This document shows positions 1 through 10,659 of a stretch of DNA of 64,000 nucleotides, piece by piece. Under the pieces are notes generated by a model. The model did no database searches and was not told the origin of the DNA. It saw only the letters and a program-made list of their open reading frames with translations. Origin of the DNA: Anaeramoeba flamelloides (Eukaryota > Metamonada > Anaeramoebidae); contig JANTQA010000018.1 of the NCBI GenBank assembly GCA_027625915.1, forward strand, positions 224,501-288,500, given 5' to 3'. Both the position numbers and the translations under genes were made by a program. How positions within the stretch are numbered: position 1 is the stretch's first letter; every line of letters starts with the position of its first letter.

Positions 1-389
1 CGAACTACATTGGGAGAATGAGATCTTTTGAAGAGTGAATTCTTCAAATTACCATTAAAAAATTACAAATTAGTTGTTTTGGGCATAATTTGTTTTTTTG
101 TTTTTTGTTTTGTAGAGTTAGATCCCTCGAGTTGAAATTATTAATAGCATTCTTAAATTGTTTTCATTTGTTCAACAATCTTCTTTGATAATTCTTCGTT
201 TTGGTTCTCCTTCCAGACGAAAAAAAATGAGATTGTTTTAGTGCTAAGATGATATTAATCGTCTTTCTTCGAACTCCACAATATCATCTTGTATCACTTC
301 GAACAATATCATTTTTTTTCGTTCTTCCAGGTTAAACTCAAATTATAACAAGGAGATTGTTTCCAAATCAAAACAATAAATATAGATAG

Positions 390-424
<35 letters not shown>

Positions 425-454
425 CGTATATTTGCTTAACTAATATTTTTTCTT
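1..454. other. AT-rich intergenic sequence
   Basis: No gene or repeat family is recognised here. The only structured part is a perfect TA dinucleotide run at about 391-417. Poly-T/poly-A patches are typical of the rest of the window. Confidence 0.6.
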
Positions 455-979
455 GGATGTTTGAAATATTTCCGAAAATACCCAAAAAACGAAAAAAACC
501 TAAAATTTTTTAACTATGAAAAAACACTTTATGAACAACTTCTAAGAAACCCGCGTGTCAATATACCCAATTTAACAGTAAAATAACACTTTTTACTTTC
601 AAACAGAATATATATTTTTTTTGAATTTTCTACTTTAAGCCCTTCTAAAGAGTTTTTGGTACCTTTTGGTAATATTTTTGTAATTTTTCTCACTTATCGG
701 GATAAGTGTATATGTATGTCAGGGTATTGGTATAGGTTTGTTATAGTGTGTGTTGGTATGTTTTGGTTAAACTAAACTATTTTTCAAAAATTTTGACATA
801 CTTTATAATTTTTATGGAAGCTGTTTGGAGGGTTTATTCAGTATTTGAAACAAAAATATATTTTCAAATTTTTGGATCAGAATCATTTTTTCTAATTTTG
901 CAAATTTCAGTTTCATTTTTTCTAATTTTCATTTTTTCTAATCTTTGTTATTCTTTTTTTTTAGTTTTGCTTTTTTAAA

Positions 980-1010
<31 letters not shown>

Positions 1011-1918
1011 TTTTTCTTTCTTTTTCTTTTTTTTTTTCTTTTTTTTTTTTTTCTTTTTCTTTTTTTTTTTAAAAAAAAGATCATGTGGAAAAAAAAAAAT
1101 CTTCAAAAAGACCGATAATCACTATGAAAATTGTGACTATGTAATGTCTTTGAAAGTGGATTTAATTATTCATAAAAAATCTTGTTGTTCAACTTTTTTT
1201 CAGTGAAAGTTCAGTTATAAAAAATACGTAATCCTCATTTCAAAAATTTTAACTCAGCTTTTTTTAGTTTTTGGTTTTATTTTTTTTTTAATTTTTAATA
1301 TATAAGGTTTTTGATATATTTAGAATGACTTAAAAGTGAATAAAAAATCAGATTTAGTTATTAATTGTTCTTGAACACTAAATGATAAATGTTTTTTTTC
1401 AATTTATTATTTCAGGTGAGTCACAATAGTTGAAAAAAAGTGTAATTTCTTTTATGGAATGGGGGGTTAAATAAAGTTTTGCTTGGTAGCCTTATGTTTA
1501 ACATTCGGGTATATATTGCACGATTAGATATTAATTGGTTATTTTTAGGATCTATTTATGATTCCAAAATTATGGGTAATGATAGACATAATTAGAAATT
1601 TTCTTTTGAAGTACATTTTCTCTCATTTAGTTAATACCATTCCGAAAGGATCAGAAATGTTACATTCTTTTTAAGATATCAAGTCCTTTCACACAAAATG
1701 GGAAGAATACTATTTCAGAAAATTTAAATTTTTTGAAAATTGATATTTGTTCAGATCACGAAAAAATATTCTACAATAAAATTCCAATTTAATTATTAAA
1801 CTGTGTATATTGGCACACGAGTTTCTTAGAAGTTGTTCAAAAAGTGTTTTCTCGTATTTAAAATATTTTTGGGTATTTTCAATTTTCGGGTATTTTCGGG
1901 AATATTTGATAGATTCCT
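455..1918. mobile_element. Non-autonomous terminal-inverted-repeat element, about 1.46 kb
   Basis: The two ends are inverted copies of each other over roughly 130 bp (about 455-590 and 1785-1918). An exact 18-bp match anchors them: GAACAACTTCTAAGAAAC at 533-550 and its reverse complement at 1821-1838. The outer ends (TCCGAAAATACCC and GGGTATTTTCGGGA) also pair. Inside there is only AT-rich sequence, including a T/C-only tract at about 960-1070, and no credible transposase. The family is unknown and no clear target-site duplication is visible. Confidence 0.7.
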
Positions 1919-2240
1919 TTTTTTATTAATTATTATTTCTTTCCTTTATGAAATTGTCATGTTAAAATGTAGGTTTCTCTCCGATTTTTAATATTCTCTT
2001 TCCCATTGATTAAATTGTAGTATTCTAATTTTGGTCACAAAAAAAGTATAAAAAACAGACCTTTATATTCGGGAATACATTTAAACTAGCGAAAGAAATT
2101 CTTTCATATTCATTTTTTCAATCAGTTGAAATTCATGATATTTTGATTCAGAAAAACAACCAGTTTCTCTTTTTACTATGAATTCTTGTTAAATCAATTC
2201 CTGCTTATGAGGGTTGTTGTCATGTTGCAAAAAAAAATAA

Positions 2241-3640
2241 TTTTTTTTTTTTTGATTGTTGAAGATTTGTAAATTACACTCTAGTTGCCCTTACACTTAA
2301 ATTTCTCAAAGGAAATTTAAGTGTAAAATCATAAATTTCACGATTATTAATTAATCAAAATAATTTCAAACTATCACAGTTTAAAATCAATTCATTAAGA
2401 TTTATAAAGTTGAATTTATTAAGAAAAATTAATCTATTTTTTTCCATAGGTAAGACAGATCCATAAAAAATGATCAATATTTTCTATTATTTCTTTATGT
2501 TCATATTTCAAACATAAAGTACAAAATTTATTTGTGTTTTGATCTATTACAGAATAGTATCTCTTTAAGCATTTAGTAAATGTTCGGAATTTTATGATTG
2601 TTGAACTTGATGGATAACTTAAATATTTTTGAGTTTTAAATAAGGAGTTTTGATATTTTATTTTTTTGAAAAATTTCTATGGAGTGTCGTCAAGTGCCTA
2701 GCTTTTTTTTAATTTAAGAAACAAAAAGAAAAATTATTTGATTTGGTTATCAATTCTTTTAAATAATGGAAAACCAAACGTAAGGTTTCGAGGTTTTCCA
2801 GAATTCAAAAGAATAGAGTAAAATCTTTTATTTTTCTCAATTCTTTTAAATTTTGGAAAACCTAACGACATTTCCAGCTCTTGGAATCCAATAATTCATT
2901 ATATTTATATTTGTAAATTTCTTCTTTCAATTCAATTAAATCTTTTGAATTTCAATTGATTTTATAGTTTGTTCTTTGATTAAATTTTATTAATTTTTCT
3001 AAATAAGGGAGAGATGCATTTTAAAATTTTTTTTTGAATTTAAATTTTTTTTTATTTCCCTTGAAATTATCAGATTTTCAATATTAAATTCTGTTTTGTA
3101 AATCAGAATTGGTATGTTTCTTTTTATTTTACATATTTCAGTAATACATGAATTAATCCAATAATTTAAGTAATTTAAGGTTTCTATTTCATAATTAAAA
3201 AAAATTCTAATCCAGATGTTAATTGGCTTAATATCAAAGATTTAAATAATCTTATTTTTAAGTTATTTTTAAGACAATTGTTGTTAAATAATTTTTAGAG
3301 CCATTAAACGTCACTTTTGATTTTTTTTAAATTATAGGCTATATGTAAGATTGTATCTAAATAAATACCTAAATATTTAATTTTTTTTAAATCTTTTGAT
3401 ACAACTGTTTAAAAAAATAATTTTTTTTTCATTTGATCGAAAACTGTTCAGAAACAAATTTGTTTATTTTGAATTAATTTTGAAGAATTACCTAATCAAA
3501 GATGAATTATAATTTAATTATTAGAAATTATTAATATTCTAAAAAGTGGAGCATTGCTTTTTAGAGTCAGCATGAATTTTATGATTATTTTTAGTTGCTT
3601 TAAATATAAAGATCAAAGATCTTGATCTATAAATTATTAT
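2241..3640 (-). mobile_element. Decayed non-LTR retrotransposon (LINE), 3' half
   Basis: Read on the minus strand, 2455-2530 encodes a C-x2-C...H...C zinc-knuckle-like tail (CTLCLKYEHKE, then HFLWIC). This tail is common at the C terminus of LINE reverse transcriptases. The same DNA recurs at about 48.9 kb (same strand) and 42.5 kb (opposite strand), and the alignable stretch continues to about 3.6 kb. The 3' end carries an A-rich tail, seen as T13 at 2241-2253. Frames are interrupted throughout, so this is a dead copy. A hairpin cluster interrupts it at 2686-2882. Confidence 0.6.
2686..2882. repeat. Hairpin cluster inside the LINE copy
   Basis: Contains a long inverted repeat: GGTTTTCCAGAATTCAAAAG near 2793-2812 pairs with CTTTTAAATTTTGGAAAACC near 2843-2865, with a short AT loop. 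A second, weaker dyad precedes it. The block is bounded by GTCGTCAAGTGCCTAG on the left and CCTAACGACA on the right. The same site of the LINE carries such a block at 49.15 kb and 41.17 kb. Confidence 0.6.
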
Positions 3641-4164
3641 TTCTTTATTTTTTTACGAGTTGGAATGTTCCACTACCTTATCAAAAAATAATAAAATCTT
3701 AATTGTTCGAGAATTTTGGAAATAACGGTTATATTTTAAAAATTACCCAAAATATAAATAAAAGAGTGTATACATTACTTTATTCAAAGTTTTTTAAGCC
3801 TAAATTTTAAGGATTTAAATTCAAGTTGAAAAGAATCTTTAATAACTCAGTTTAAAGTAAATTCCTTATCTATTAAAAGATTTTAATTTTTATCTATCTA
3901 AAAAAATATTTTAAATTAAAATTTTGTTTTTAGCTTGTCGAAGAATACAATTGTATTTTTTTTTTAGGTTTTTTTTCTGAATTGTGGTTTTTTTTAAAGA
4001 TTTATTTATAAATTTTACTTTGGTGAAATTGATTTGATTTTGCCAGAATTATTCATGAAAGATTTTATATAATAAACAAATTTTCAAATCAAATAGATCT
4101 ATTTTAAAAGATGTAAAATGTTCTAATTAATTAATTAATTAATTAATTTTCAAAAAGACAATAA
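3641..4164. other. AT-rich intergenic sequence downstream of the BTB gene
   Basis: No gene, RNA or repeat was recognised. A short ATTA tandem run (about 4124-4148) precedes the 3' end of the convergent minus-strand BTB reading frame. Its 5' part may be further LINE remnant. Confidence 0.4.
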
Positions 4165-4911
4165 TTAGTTTTTTTCATTTTTTAATTTTAATTGAATTTT
4201 TTTTAATTCTAAATCAAAAACAGAATTTTTATTGAATTGATAATATTCTTTAGCATCTTCTAATTCTTCTAATATTAATTGAGGATCGTGATCAGCTTTC
4301 AATTTAATGGTATTTGTATAAAAGTATTTGAATAAAATTTCAAGAGTATCGGGGGATTTCCCGGAATAATCTTTCACTTGCTTTATATTTTCATTTATTT
4401 CTAAGAACATTGTTTGAAATAATTGACTTCTAGCTTGTAAAATCAATTTATGAACTGGAATCTTTGTCATACCCAATTCTTTTTCTTCGTCATTTTCATT
4501 TTCATTTTCATCTTCATCTATGATTATATAAAAGTCTTTCGAATCTTCGTCCTTCCATAGATTTGAAATATCTTCCATTAGTGTAAAATTTGTTGGGATT
4601 ACTTTCATTTCAATCAATTTCATAATTTGAACAAGTTTCTTATTTCCAAAATCTTGATCTCCATAGACCCAATTCAGAAATTTGTGAATTTCTTCTTTGG
4701 TACAATTTTGTTCAAGTCTTAACTTGATCTCATTAGCATCTTTTTGAGTTCTTGTTTGAATCATTAAAGAATGAACTTTGATCCCCTTAATTTCCAGATC
4801 AGTAGAACCATTTTGGGCGTCTTGTAAGAGTTGTAAAAATTCATTGTTATAATTGGATCTGAGATTACATTTTTCAAATTGTTCAGAGTTAACAAATATA
4901 AAATATGTTCC
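4165..4911 (-). CDS. Tandem BTB/POZ domains, 3' part of a UBL-BTB gene in a shifted frame
   Basis: This frame is open from just after a TGA at 4914-4912 to its stop. Upstream of the in-frame ATG at 4764 it already reads as BTB sequence (NNEFLQLL, then STDLEIKGIKVHSLMI), so translation is unlikely to begin at 4764. A second BTB follows, with the classic core IPVHKLILQARSQLFQTMF and FKYFYTN. An acidic DENENENDEE insert lies in its first half. BTB domains dimerise and often bind cullin-3 ligases. The frame overlaps the upstream Zn/UBL frame (4764-5636) and is offset from it by two bases. The two are best read as one gene broken by a single-base indel, either a real mutation or an assembly error. 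Confidence 0.75.
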   Translation of the reverse strand, partial: GTYFIFVNSEQFEKCNLRSNYNNEFLQLLQDAQNGSTDLEIKGIKVHSLMIQTRTQKDANEIKLRLEQNCTKEEIHKFLNWVYGDQDFGNKKLVQIMKLIEMKVIPTNFTLMEDISNLWKDEDSKDFYIIIDEDENENENDEEKELGMTKIPVHKLILQARSQLFQTMFLEINENIKQVKDYSGKSPDTLEILFKYFYTNTIKLKADHDPQLILEELEDAKEYYQFNKNSVFDLELKKIQLKLKNEKN

Positions 4912-5636
4912 TCAGTGATACCTAACTGCCCAAAGGTTTTGTTTAAATCCACATCTTGGCCATTAAAAAGAAAGAATTGGTTTTCAGTTTGAATACCTGT
5001 CTTCTTAAAGACCTCGTCTTGGATGGTTGAAATCAAGAGATCATTCTTGGTTTTTGTGACAAAATGTGTGACCTCACTGTCAAGAGTTTTGAATTGAACT
5101 ACTTCGCTAGCTGACCTAGGTTTGATTATACAATGGACTGTACTTTCTTTCATAATCTTATAATCACATACCATGCAATTTTCAGAGAGTAACTTCCCAG
5201 CAAATATTAGTCGAAGCTTTTCAGAAATTGGGTAGTTCGTTGCTTGAAAAATTTTGTCTTTGATTTGTTTGATCGTCTCATAATCATTTGCTTCAATTGT
5301 ATAACCTCGACCAGAAAGATTTTTTATAAATATTTGGTAATTATTTGGTGCTTTAAATTGATTATAATTGTTTGTTTTAAATGTTTCATCAACGCCTTTA
5401 TGATTGACATTAAAATGGATCATTGCTTTGTATTTTTGATTTTCTTTTTTTTCTTGTCCTTGTCTTTGTTCTTGTTGAATTTCTTTGAATGTTCCAAAGC
5501 ATTCACTACAAAAAAAACAAAAAATATTTTTACAAAAATTACATTCTTTAAAACCAAAACCATAATTGGTAATTGGAACAAAAGATTTACAATTAGGACA
5601 TTGCTGAATTTTTCCATCAAGATTTTCATTAAACAT
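4764..5636 (-). CDS. IBR-like zinc site plus two ubiquitin-like domains, 5' part of a UBL-BTB gene
   Basis: The first ATG of the frame is at 5636; upstream in-frame codons lack ATG. Residues 13-46 have CPNC, a 15-residue spacer, CNFC, then CFFC and SEC. This resembles the cysteine pattern of IBR/RING2-type zinc fingers. Residues about 100-174 form a ubiquitin-like fold with the diagnostic LRLIFAGKLLSE segment. A second, more divergent UBL follows (about 179-250, FFLFNGQDVDLNKTFGQLGI). The last roughly 40 codons are not conserved-looking and overlap the better BTB reading of the next frame. The gene therefore probably encodes Zn-UBL-UBL-BTB-BTB, an adaptor for ubiquitin signalling. No C-terminal diglycine is seen, so the UBLs are not processed modifiers. 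Confidence 0.8.
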   Translation of the reverse strand: MFNENLDGKIQQCPNCKSFVPITNYGFGFKECNFCKNIFCFFCSECFGTFKEIQQEQRQGQEKKENQKYKAMIHFNVNHKGVDETFKTNNYNQFKAPNNYQIFIKNLSGRGYTIEANDYETIKQIKDKIFQATNYPISEKLRLIFAGKLLSENCMVCDYKIMKESTVHCIIKPRSASEVVQFKTLDSEVTHFVTKTKNDLLISTIQDEVFKKTGIQTENQFFLFNGQDVDLNKTFGQLGITEEHILYLLTLNNLKNVISDPIITMNFYNSYKTPKMVLLIWKLRGSKFIL

Positions 5637-5879
5637 TTTAATTCTTGTTCGTTTTCTTTTTTTCAATTTTTAGTTTGATCTTTAAGGGGTAATTTTTTAT
5701 TTAAAACAAAAGAAGGTGGGAATGAATCTGGATTTTATTTGATATTTTTTTTTGGGAAAATTTTGAAAGTCTAAAAAAAAAATGGAAAAATGAAACAAGG
5801 AATTGTTTTGCACGAAAAGAATAGAACAAAAATTGTAGTAACTTTTTTTCTTAACAGCACTTTGTTTATTTAGAAATTT

Positions 5880-7200
5880 TCATCAATACTTTGAAAGGAA
5901 TTAAAAGATCAAAATTCAACAACTTTTATTTTAAAAGTTTTTTCGAGTCATACTTTTCAGGATAAGATTTGAAAATTCAACAATTTGTCTCAACACCTTT
6001 TGACCCAATCTCATTTCAAATACAAAGCCATGATCTTGGTAATATTTTCCAATTTGGATCAAACAATCATTTTATGTCATTTTTTTTTATAAAAAATGAA
6101 CAAGAAATTTTGACATACGTAAACTCAAACACCTAGTTAAGGATTGTAAAAATAAAATTGAAAAATAATCACCATTTTTTTACAATAAAAAAAGTCTCAA
6201 AAATAAACTTTAAAGCGAAAGGATCGTATTTTCAATGATTTTTGATCATTGGGTTATGTTGAATTGTTACAATATCTCTACATTCCATTTAATCTGTTCC
6301 AAATCTACTGAGAAATATTAATAAGACATAGAAATTGGTTATCTATCATAAAGTTGTGTTTTTAGAAATAGAAAATTCAATTTCAATCAGAAGATCAAAA
6401 TTTCAACTTGTCTTACTTCCTTCGAGTTATTTTTTTTATTTGTTAAAACATAGACAAAAATTAAATTTTCTCAAGAATTGAATTTCCCCGAAGAAATATC
6501 CCCGAAGAAATACATAAATCACAGAAAAAATATTGAAATCGCAGAAATCCTGGAAACCATGGAAACTTGAAAGCATTTTTCGATCATTGCTTCTAAATTG
6601 TTTAGATCTGAGATTATAACAATTTTGGAAAATTAAAATCCACATTAATGTAAGTATTTTTTTATTGATTTGTTTGTCGGTTTCAAAGGAAGTAAAAATT
6701 GGATAATTTATTTTGTAATCTTGTATTATAAATTTTACATTTTATCATTAGCTTTGATGACCCTTTTAGGGTTTGTTGTACAAAATAATATTTCAGAATA
6801 TAAAATCAATTTCAGGGTCCAATAAATTTTCAAGGTATTTCTGGAACGAATGTATGAATTTTTCCAAATGTTTTGTAATTTTGGCTTTTTTTTTTTTAGG
6901 TTATTATTGTTTAGACTTGAAATAAATCTCCAAACCATGACTAAGGGGAGAATTTGTCCTCGAATTGTTTTTGGAACAGCATGATCCCTGTCAAATACAA
7001 AAGATATTGTTTTTTGTGTTATTCTTTGTCAAAGTTTTTTTCGATTGGATTGTTTCTTTTATAACCCAAATTGGTGGTATCGATGAAAATTGCAGTGGTG
7101 AGATGCTATGCGGTAAAGGTTTTGAAGTATTTTGCATTGAAAGGATCTTTTGAAAATTAAATTTGCAAAATTAGTGATAATTTTTTTTGTTTTCGAAAAA
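5880..7200 (+). repeat. Dispersed repeat R1, copy 1, with a decayed coding remnant
   Basis: This block matches 20720-22240 in inverted orientation over about 1.3 kb. Shared landmarks are GATCCAAATTG/AATATT, an ATAACCAATTTCTATGTCTA word, and a stretch beginning CATGACTAAG. In both copies that last stretch translates similarly: MTKGRICPRIVFGTA at 6936 here, MTKRNVSPQIVCVTT in the other copy, then FFDW. Similarity at amino-acid level suggests a former protein-coding transposable element. Both copies are interrupted and I do not recognise the family. Confidence 0.5.
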
Positions 7201-7269
7201 AAAATATTATTTAACCGTTTTGGAAAAAAAGTGAAACGTGGTTTTTTTTTGGTAACATTAATAGAATCA

Positions 7270-7505
7270 CAGAAACCTGAAAATGAAAATTAAAATCAAT
7301 AAAAAGAAGAAACTAATCAACTTCAAATAATAACCCATTTTATTATTTTCAATCAGCCCAACAAATACAATTTAAATCTACTTGTTTTTTTATCGAAATT
7401 GTTGAAAGTGGTTTTGGAGATCACAAAAATAGTCAATTTTTTGAACAAATTTTTAAATAATTGATCAATCAAAGAAAAACTTCGCCCATACCAAAAGATA
7501 GGATT
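7270..7505 (+). repeat. Dispersed repeat R3, copy 1
   Basis: AT-rich non-coding block. Words such as CCAACAAATACAATTTAA and TTTTGGAGATC recur in the same order at 48340-48540 and, more diverged, at 59030-59245. All three are in the same orientation. No coding potential or terminal repeats were seen. Confidence 0.5.
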
Positions 7506-8155
7506 AAAAAAACTGTTATTATGGCAAACACTTCATTTTATCTTTATTTATTTATTTATTCTTTTTTTAATTGATCTTACTTTGAATTTTCAGGTTCTTT
7601 AATGTTCCCAATTAAAAATCGTGTTGAATTTTTAAGCCAGGTTTCATTTTTTTTCCACAACCGTTATTTTTTTTTTCACAACGGTCAATTGAGAAAAAAT
7701 GATCTTTCGATATTTGGAAATGTGGATTTTAGTGGATTTGATACAATACCAAGCACACTATCGAACCTTTATTTACCAATTTGTTCTTTGTTTTACAATA
7801 ACAAAGCATACATTTCATTTTCACCTTTTTGATCATTAAAAGTGAAAATGGAAAACCATTTAAACTTCATTCCCAATAGTAAATAATGGATGGTGGTTAC
7901 CAATATGTCAAAATGGTTTTCCACTTTCGCTTTAATAGAAATTTTCGAAAAAGACAGATTATTTCACCAACCTTCTTTGTCATTTTTAGATACGAGGCAA
8001 ACAAAATTATGATATTTTTGGTAAAAAAATTCATTTTTTGTGACTTAGATCTCGCTGATTAAATATTTTGAAGATTTACCAACCCCGAAATACTCTTTTG
8101 AACATACCTTTCTTTATTTTTTCAATTGCCAACGTCGTCGTTAAAAACATGTAAT
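7506..8155. other. Intergenic sequence without a recognised gene
   Basis: T-rich frames here (for example 7602-7832) are low-complexity Phe-rich and unlikely to be genes. A short inverted repeat, GAAAATGGAAAACCATTT and AAATGGTTTTCCACTTTC, lies at about 7843-7928. Confidence 0.4.
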
Positions 8156-8235
8156 TTATTTTTTTTTTTTTTTTTTATTGATTAAGGGAGTAGTTTTGAG
8201 TTCCTCTTGTTTGCCCTAATTATTAAATTGTGATA
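8156..8235 (-). mobile_element. Retroelement-like 3' end with A-tail
   Basis: On the minus strand the sequence ends ACTCCCTTAATCAAT followed by about 18 A's (T's at roughly 8159-8178). The ends of the hairpin elements near 22.24 and 32.32 kb are similar (CCC-TTCAA, then AATAAA-rich sequence). An A-tail after a shared 3' word indicates insertion by reverse transcription. The body of this copy is not resolved. Confidence 0.35.
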
Positions 8236-8368
8236 AAAACATGTAATTTAAGAAAACTTTCCTATTTTCAGTTTTCATAAAAAGAGTTTTAGGTTATCGA
8301 AAGTTAACAAATATTTGTCTTAACGGTATTCAATGTTGTGAATTTTTCTAAAATTAATTTCATTATTA

Positions 8369-8816
8369 CAGTGATCAAAATAATGCGTATCCAACGACTA
8401 TAATCCGTGTTTCAAAATATTATCCGTGCTTTTTTTTATTCTTGTACCAAGGCAACATCCAATCTACTGCCAAATAGTATACCTGAGCCCAAATCAATTT
8501 TGAAAGTAAAGTACTGGTTAATTTCAGTAAAATTTAAATTATTAATGCAAATAGTTGAAAATTTTCCATAATATTCTCAATTTGTTTGTTTTTTTTATTA
8601 TTAAAATTTACAAAAAAATTAACTCTATTTTTTTGAGATAAATTTGCAATTTGATCCTTTATTTTTAGAATTTCTTTTTAAATAATAGAATTTTAAGAAA
8701 CCAATACCATATTTTTTTCGGGTTTATTATTGGTTTCTGTGATTGGTTAATGAATAGGTTTTCTATAACAAAAAAACACGCTTTTTATTTTGAAACACGT
8801 TTTATTTTGACTACAG
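8369..8816. mobile_element. Tc1/mariner-type MITE, about 450 bp (family M2)
   Basis: The left end after TA reads CAGTGATCAAAATAA. The right end, reverse-complemented after TA, reads CTGTAGTCAAAATAA. Further in, CGTGTTTCAAAATA pairs with TATTTTGAAACACG. TA flanks and a CAGT-like terminus are typical of Tc1/mariner elements. There is no transposase, so it is non-autonomous. A second copy with a large insertion lies at 52811-53832. Confidence 0.6.
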
Positions 8817-9021
8817 TAGATTTTTCAAGAAGAAAAAGTTGTTCGATTCAAGATTTTATATGTTTTTTTAGGATTCAAGTAGATTCACGAAATAGATTAA
8901 ATAAGAGTAGGTATTCTATAAATACCAAATAAACTTCTGATTAAAGCACATTTACAAAAGTCTACAAACCTTCTTTTCTGAAATGTTCAAGTTTGTATTT
9001 TCCTCATAGTTCTTTTGATGT

Positions 9022-9216
9022 TTAATTGACTTCACATTTATCAACTAGAAGTTCATTTTTTTTTAGAGAAACAGAACCATTAGGAGCCCGTTTCTTATCC
9101 CAATAAGCATCAACACAACATGTTAATTGCTTTTTCTCTTTTTTCAAAGACTTTCCAATTGAGAATAAAAACAAGCATAAATGCAAATTTGGCACTCTTT
9201 TCTTGATAATTTTACT
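9022..9216 (-). pseudogene. Uninterrupted 64-codon reading frame without ATG, possible exon remnant
   Basis: The minus strand is open for 64 codons after a TAG, with non-repetitive composition unusual for this AT-rich DNA (KRVPNLHLCLF, then CCVDAYWDKKRAPNGSVSL). No ATG is in frame, and flanking frames do not extend it. It may be an exon fragment or a relic of a decayed gene. I do not recognise the protein. Confidence 0.3.
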
Positions 9217-9550
9217 CTACTCTGAATTCAACTCTTACAATAACTTTTCAATGTTATGAAGAAACGAAAATTTCCTGAATTTATCACAACTTTAAGTACA
9301 ATTTATTTGATGATTTTGATTGATGTTTTTTTTTACTGGTTATAATAGGTGAGACAAGAATCCTTCGTTAGGCAATATTTCATTTTTTAATAAAAAATTA
9401 ATTTGTAAAATATTTTATCTGATTAAATTTCCTCAAGAACACGATCATTGACCAAAGTTTAAAAATCAATTCTTTTTCAACAATTTAAAAAAATACCTGA
9501 CATGAAAATAATCCCTTGAAAATTTTTTAATAACCATCAGTAACCATTCT

Positions 9551-10647
9551 GGAAAAAATTTGGTTCACTAAAAAAAAAAATTAGGCAAGTCAAAAATTTG
9601 TTTTGGTTTTAAAATATTCATAATTGGCAAATTATTTTTTGATCAAAAAATTATTTTTTATGAACAAACCTTACATTTTAAGAAAAACCAAATTCACTAT
9701 CAATCATAATTTTCAAATGAAATATTAAACCGATGCATTTTGACCTTTTAGAATTGCTGTGGAACTCCAAAATTACAAAAATTGACTTTTAATTGAAAAC
9801 CATACTAAAAATAAGTGAACTATTTATTCAAAAATATTCAAATCTATTAATTCAAATTATATTTATCTTTATTTATTAATGTAAATTTATCCATATTAAT
9901 CTTAAATATCCTTTTAATCTAAATTTGAATCATAAAATCTGCCAAAAAAGATATTTTCTCAATAGAAAGAGATTATTTTCCACTAATGTTTTTTAAAATC
10001 AAAACTTCAAAATACCGAAATATCAAGATTTCAGAAACAGTTTAAATTATAAAAATTTCCCAATAGACAAACTTTAATTCAAAACAAATATTAATTTTTG
10101 GTCTTCCCAAACAATGAATAACTTGAACTTGGAATGTAATCTAATAAAAAATAATTAATATTAATTTTTTTCAGGTTTATAATTAGTACTAAATTTGTGA
10201 GTTTTTAGCCATTCCAAAGCAATTCTAAACAGACCAAAATGTAACAGAATAATATTGCCTTTGTAAATTATGATTGATACTGCCAATTTTAAATTAAAAA
10301 ATCAAAAGTTTCCATCATCTTTCCAAAAAAACACAGATCAAAGAATTCAAAGAAAGTATTAAATCTTAACAATTCTCAAAAGGAAAAAATAATATACTCT
10401 TCTTATTATAATTTATTAATTTTGTTTCGAACTTTTCAAACCTTTTTTGTCAAAGAAAGACAAATGAAAATTTTGTTCAATTTATTTTGAAACATTCGTG
10501 TAGTGAATTTGGTTTTTCAAAAATGTAGGGTTTGTTCATAAAATTTAACTTTTTATCAAAAAATCATTTTTCCAATGATGAATAATATAAAACCAAAACA
10601 AATTTGTGACTTGCCTAATTTTTTTTTTAGTGAACCAAATTTTTTCC
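9551..10647. mobile_element. Non-autonomous TIR element, about 1.1 kb
   Basis: The left end GGAAAAAATTTGGTTCACT is mirrored by AGTGAACCAAATTTTTTCC at the right. The inverted similarity continues inward for about 160 bp (AATTAGGCAAGTCA/TGACTTGCCTAATT; ATGAACAAACC/GGTTTGTTCAT). No open frame of note lies inside. The superfamily cannot be assigned because no target duplication is obvious. Confidence 0.75.
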
Positions 10648-10659
10648 ACAATAGTCATC

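Noticed and set aside
748-978. Phe/Ile-rich frame of 76 codons
   Set aside because: Starts at GTG, is low-complexity T-rich translation and lies inside a non-coding TIR element.
4863-4897. 35-nt GT...AG intron joining the UBL and BTB frames
   Set aside because: It restores frame but is much shorter than the introns of 101-729 nt seen here, and it would delete plausible coding sequence (NSEQFEKCNLRS). An indel is simpler.
5244-5678. 144-codon plus-strand frame
   Set aside because: Antisense shadow of the Zn/UBL coding sequence.
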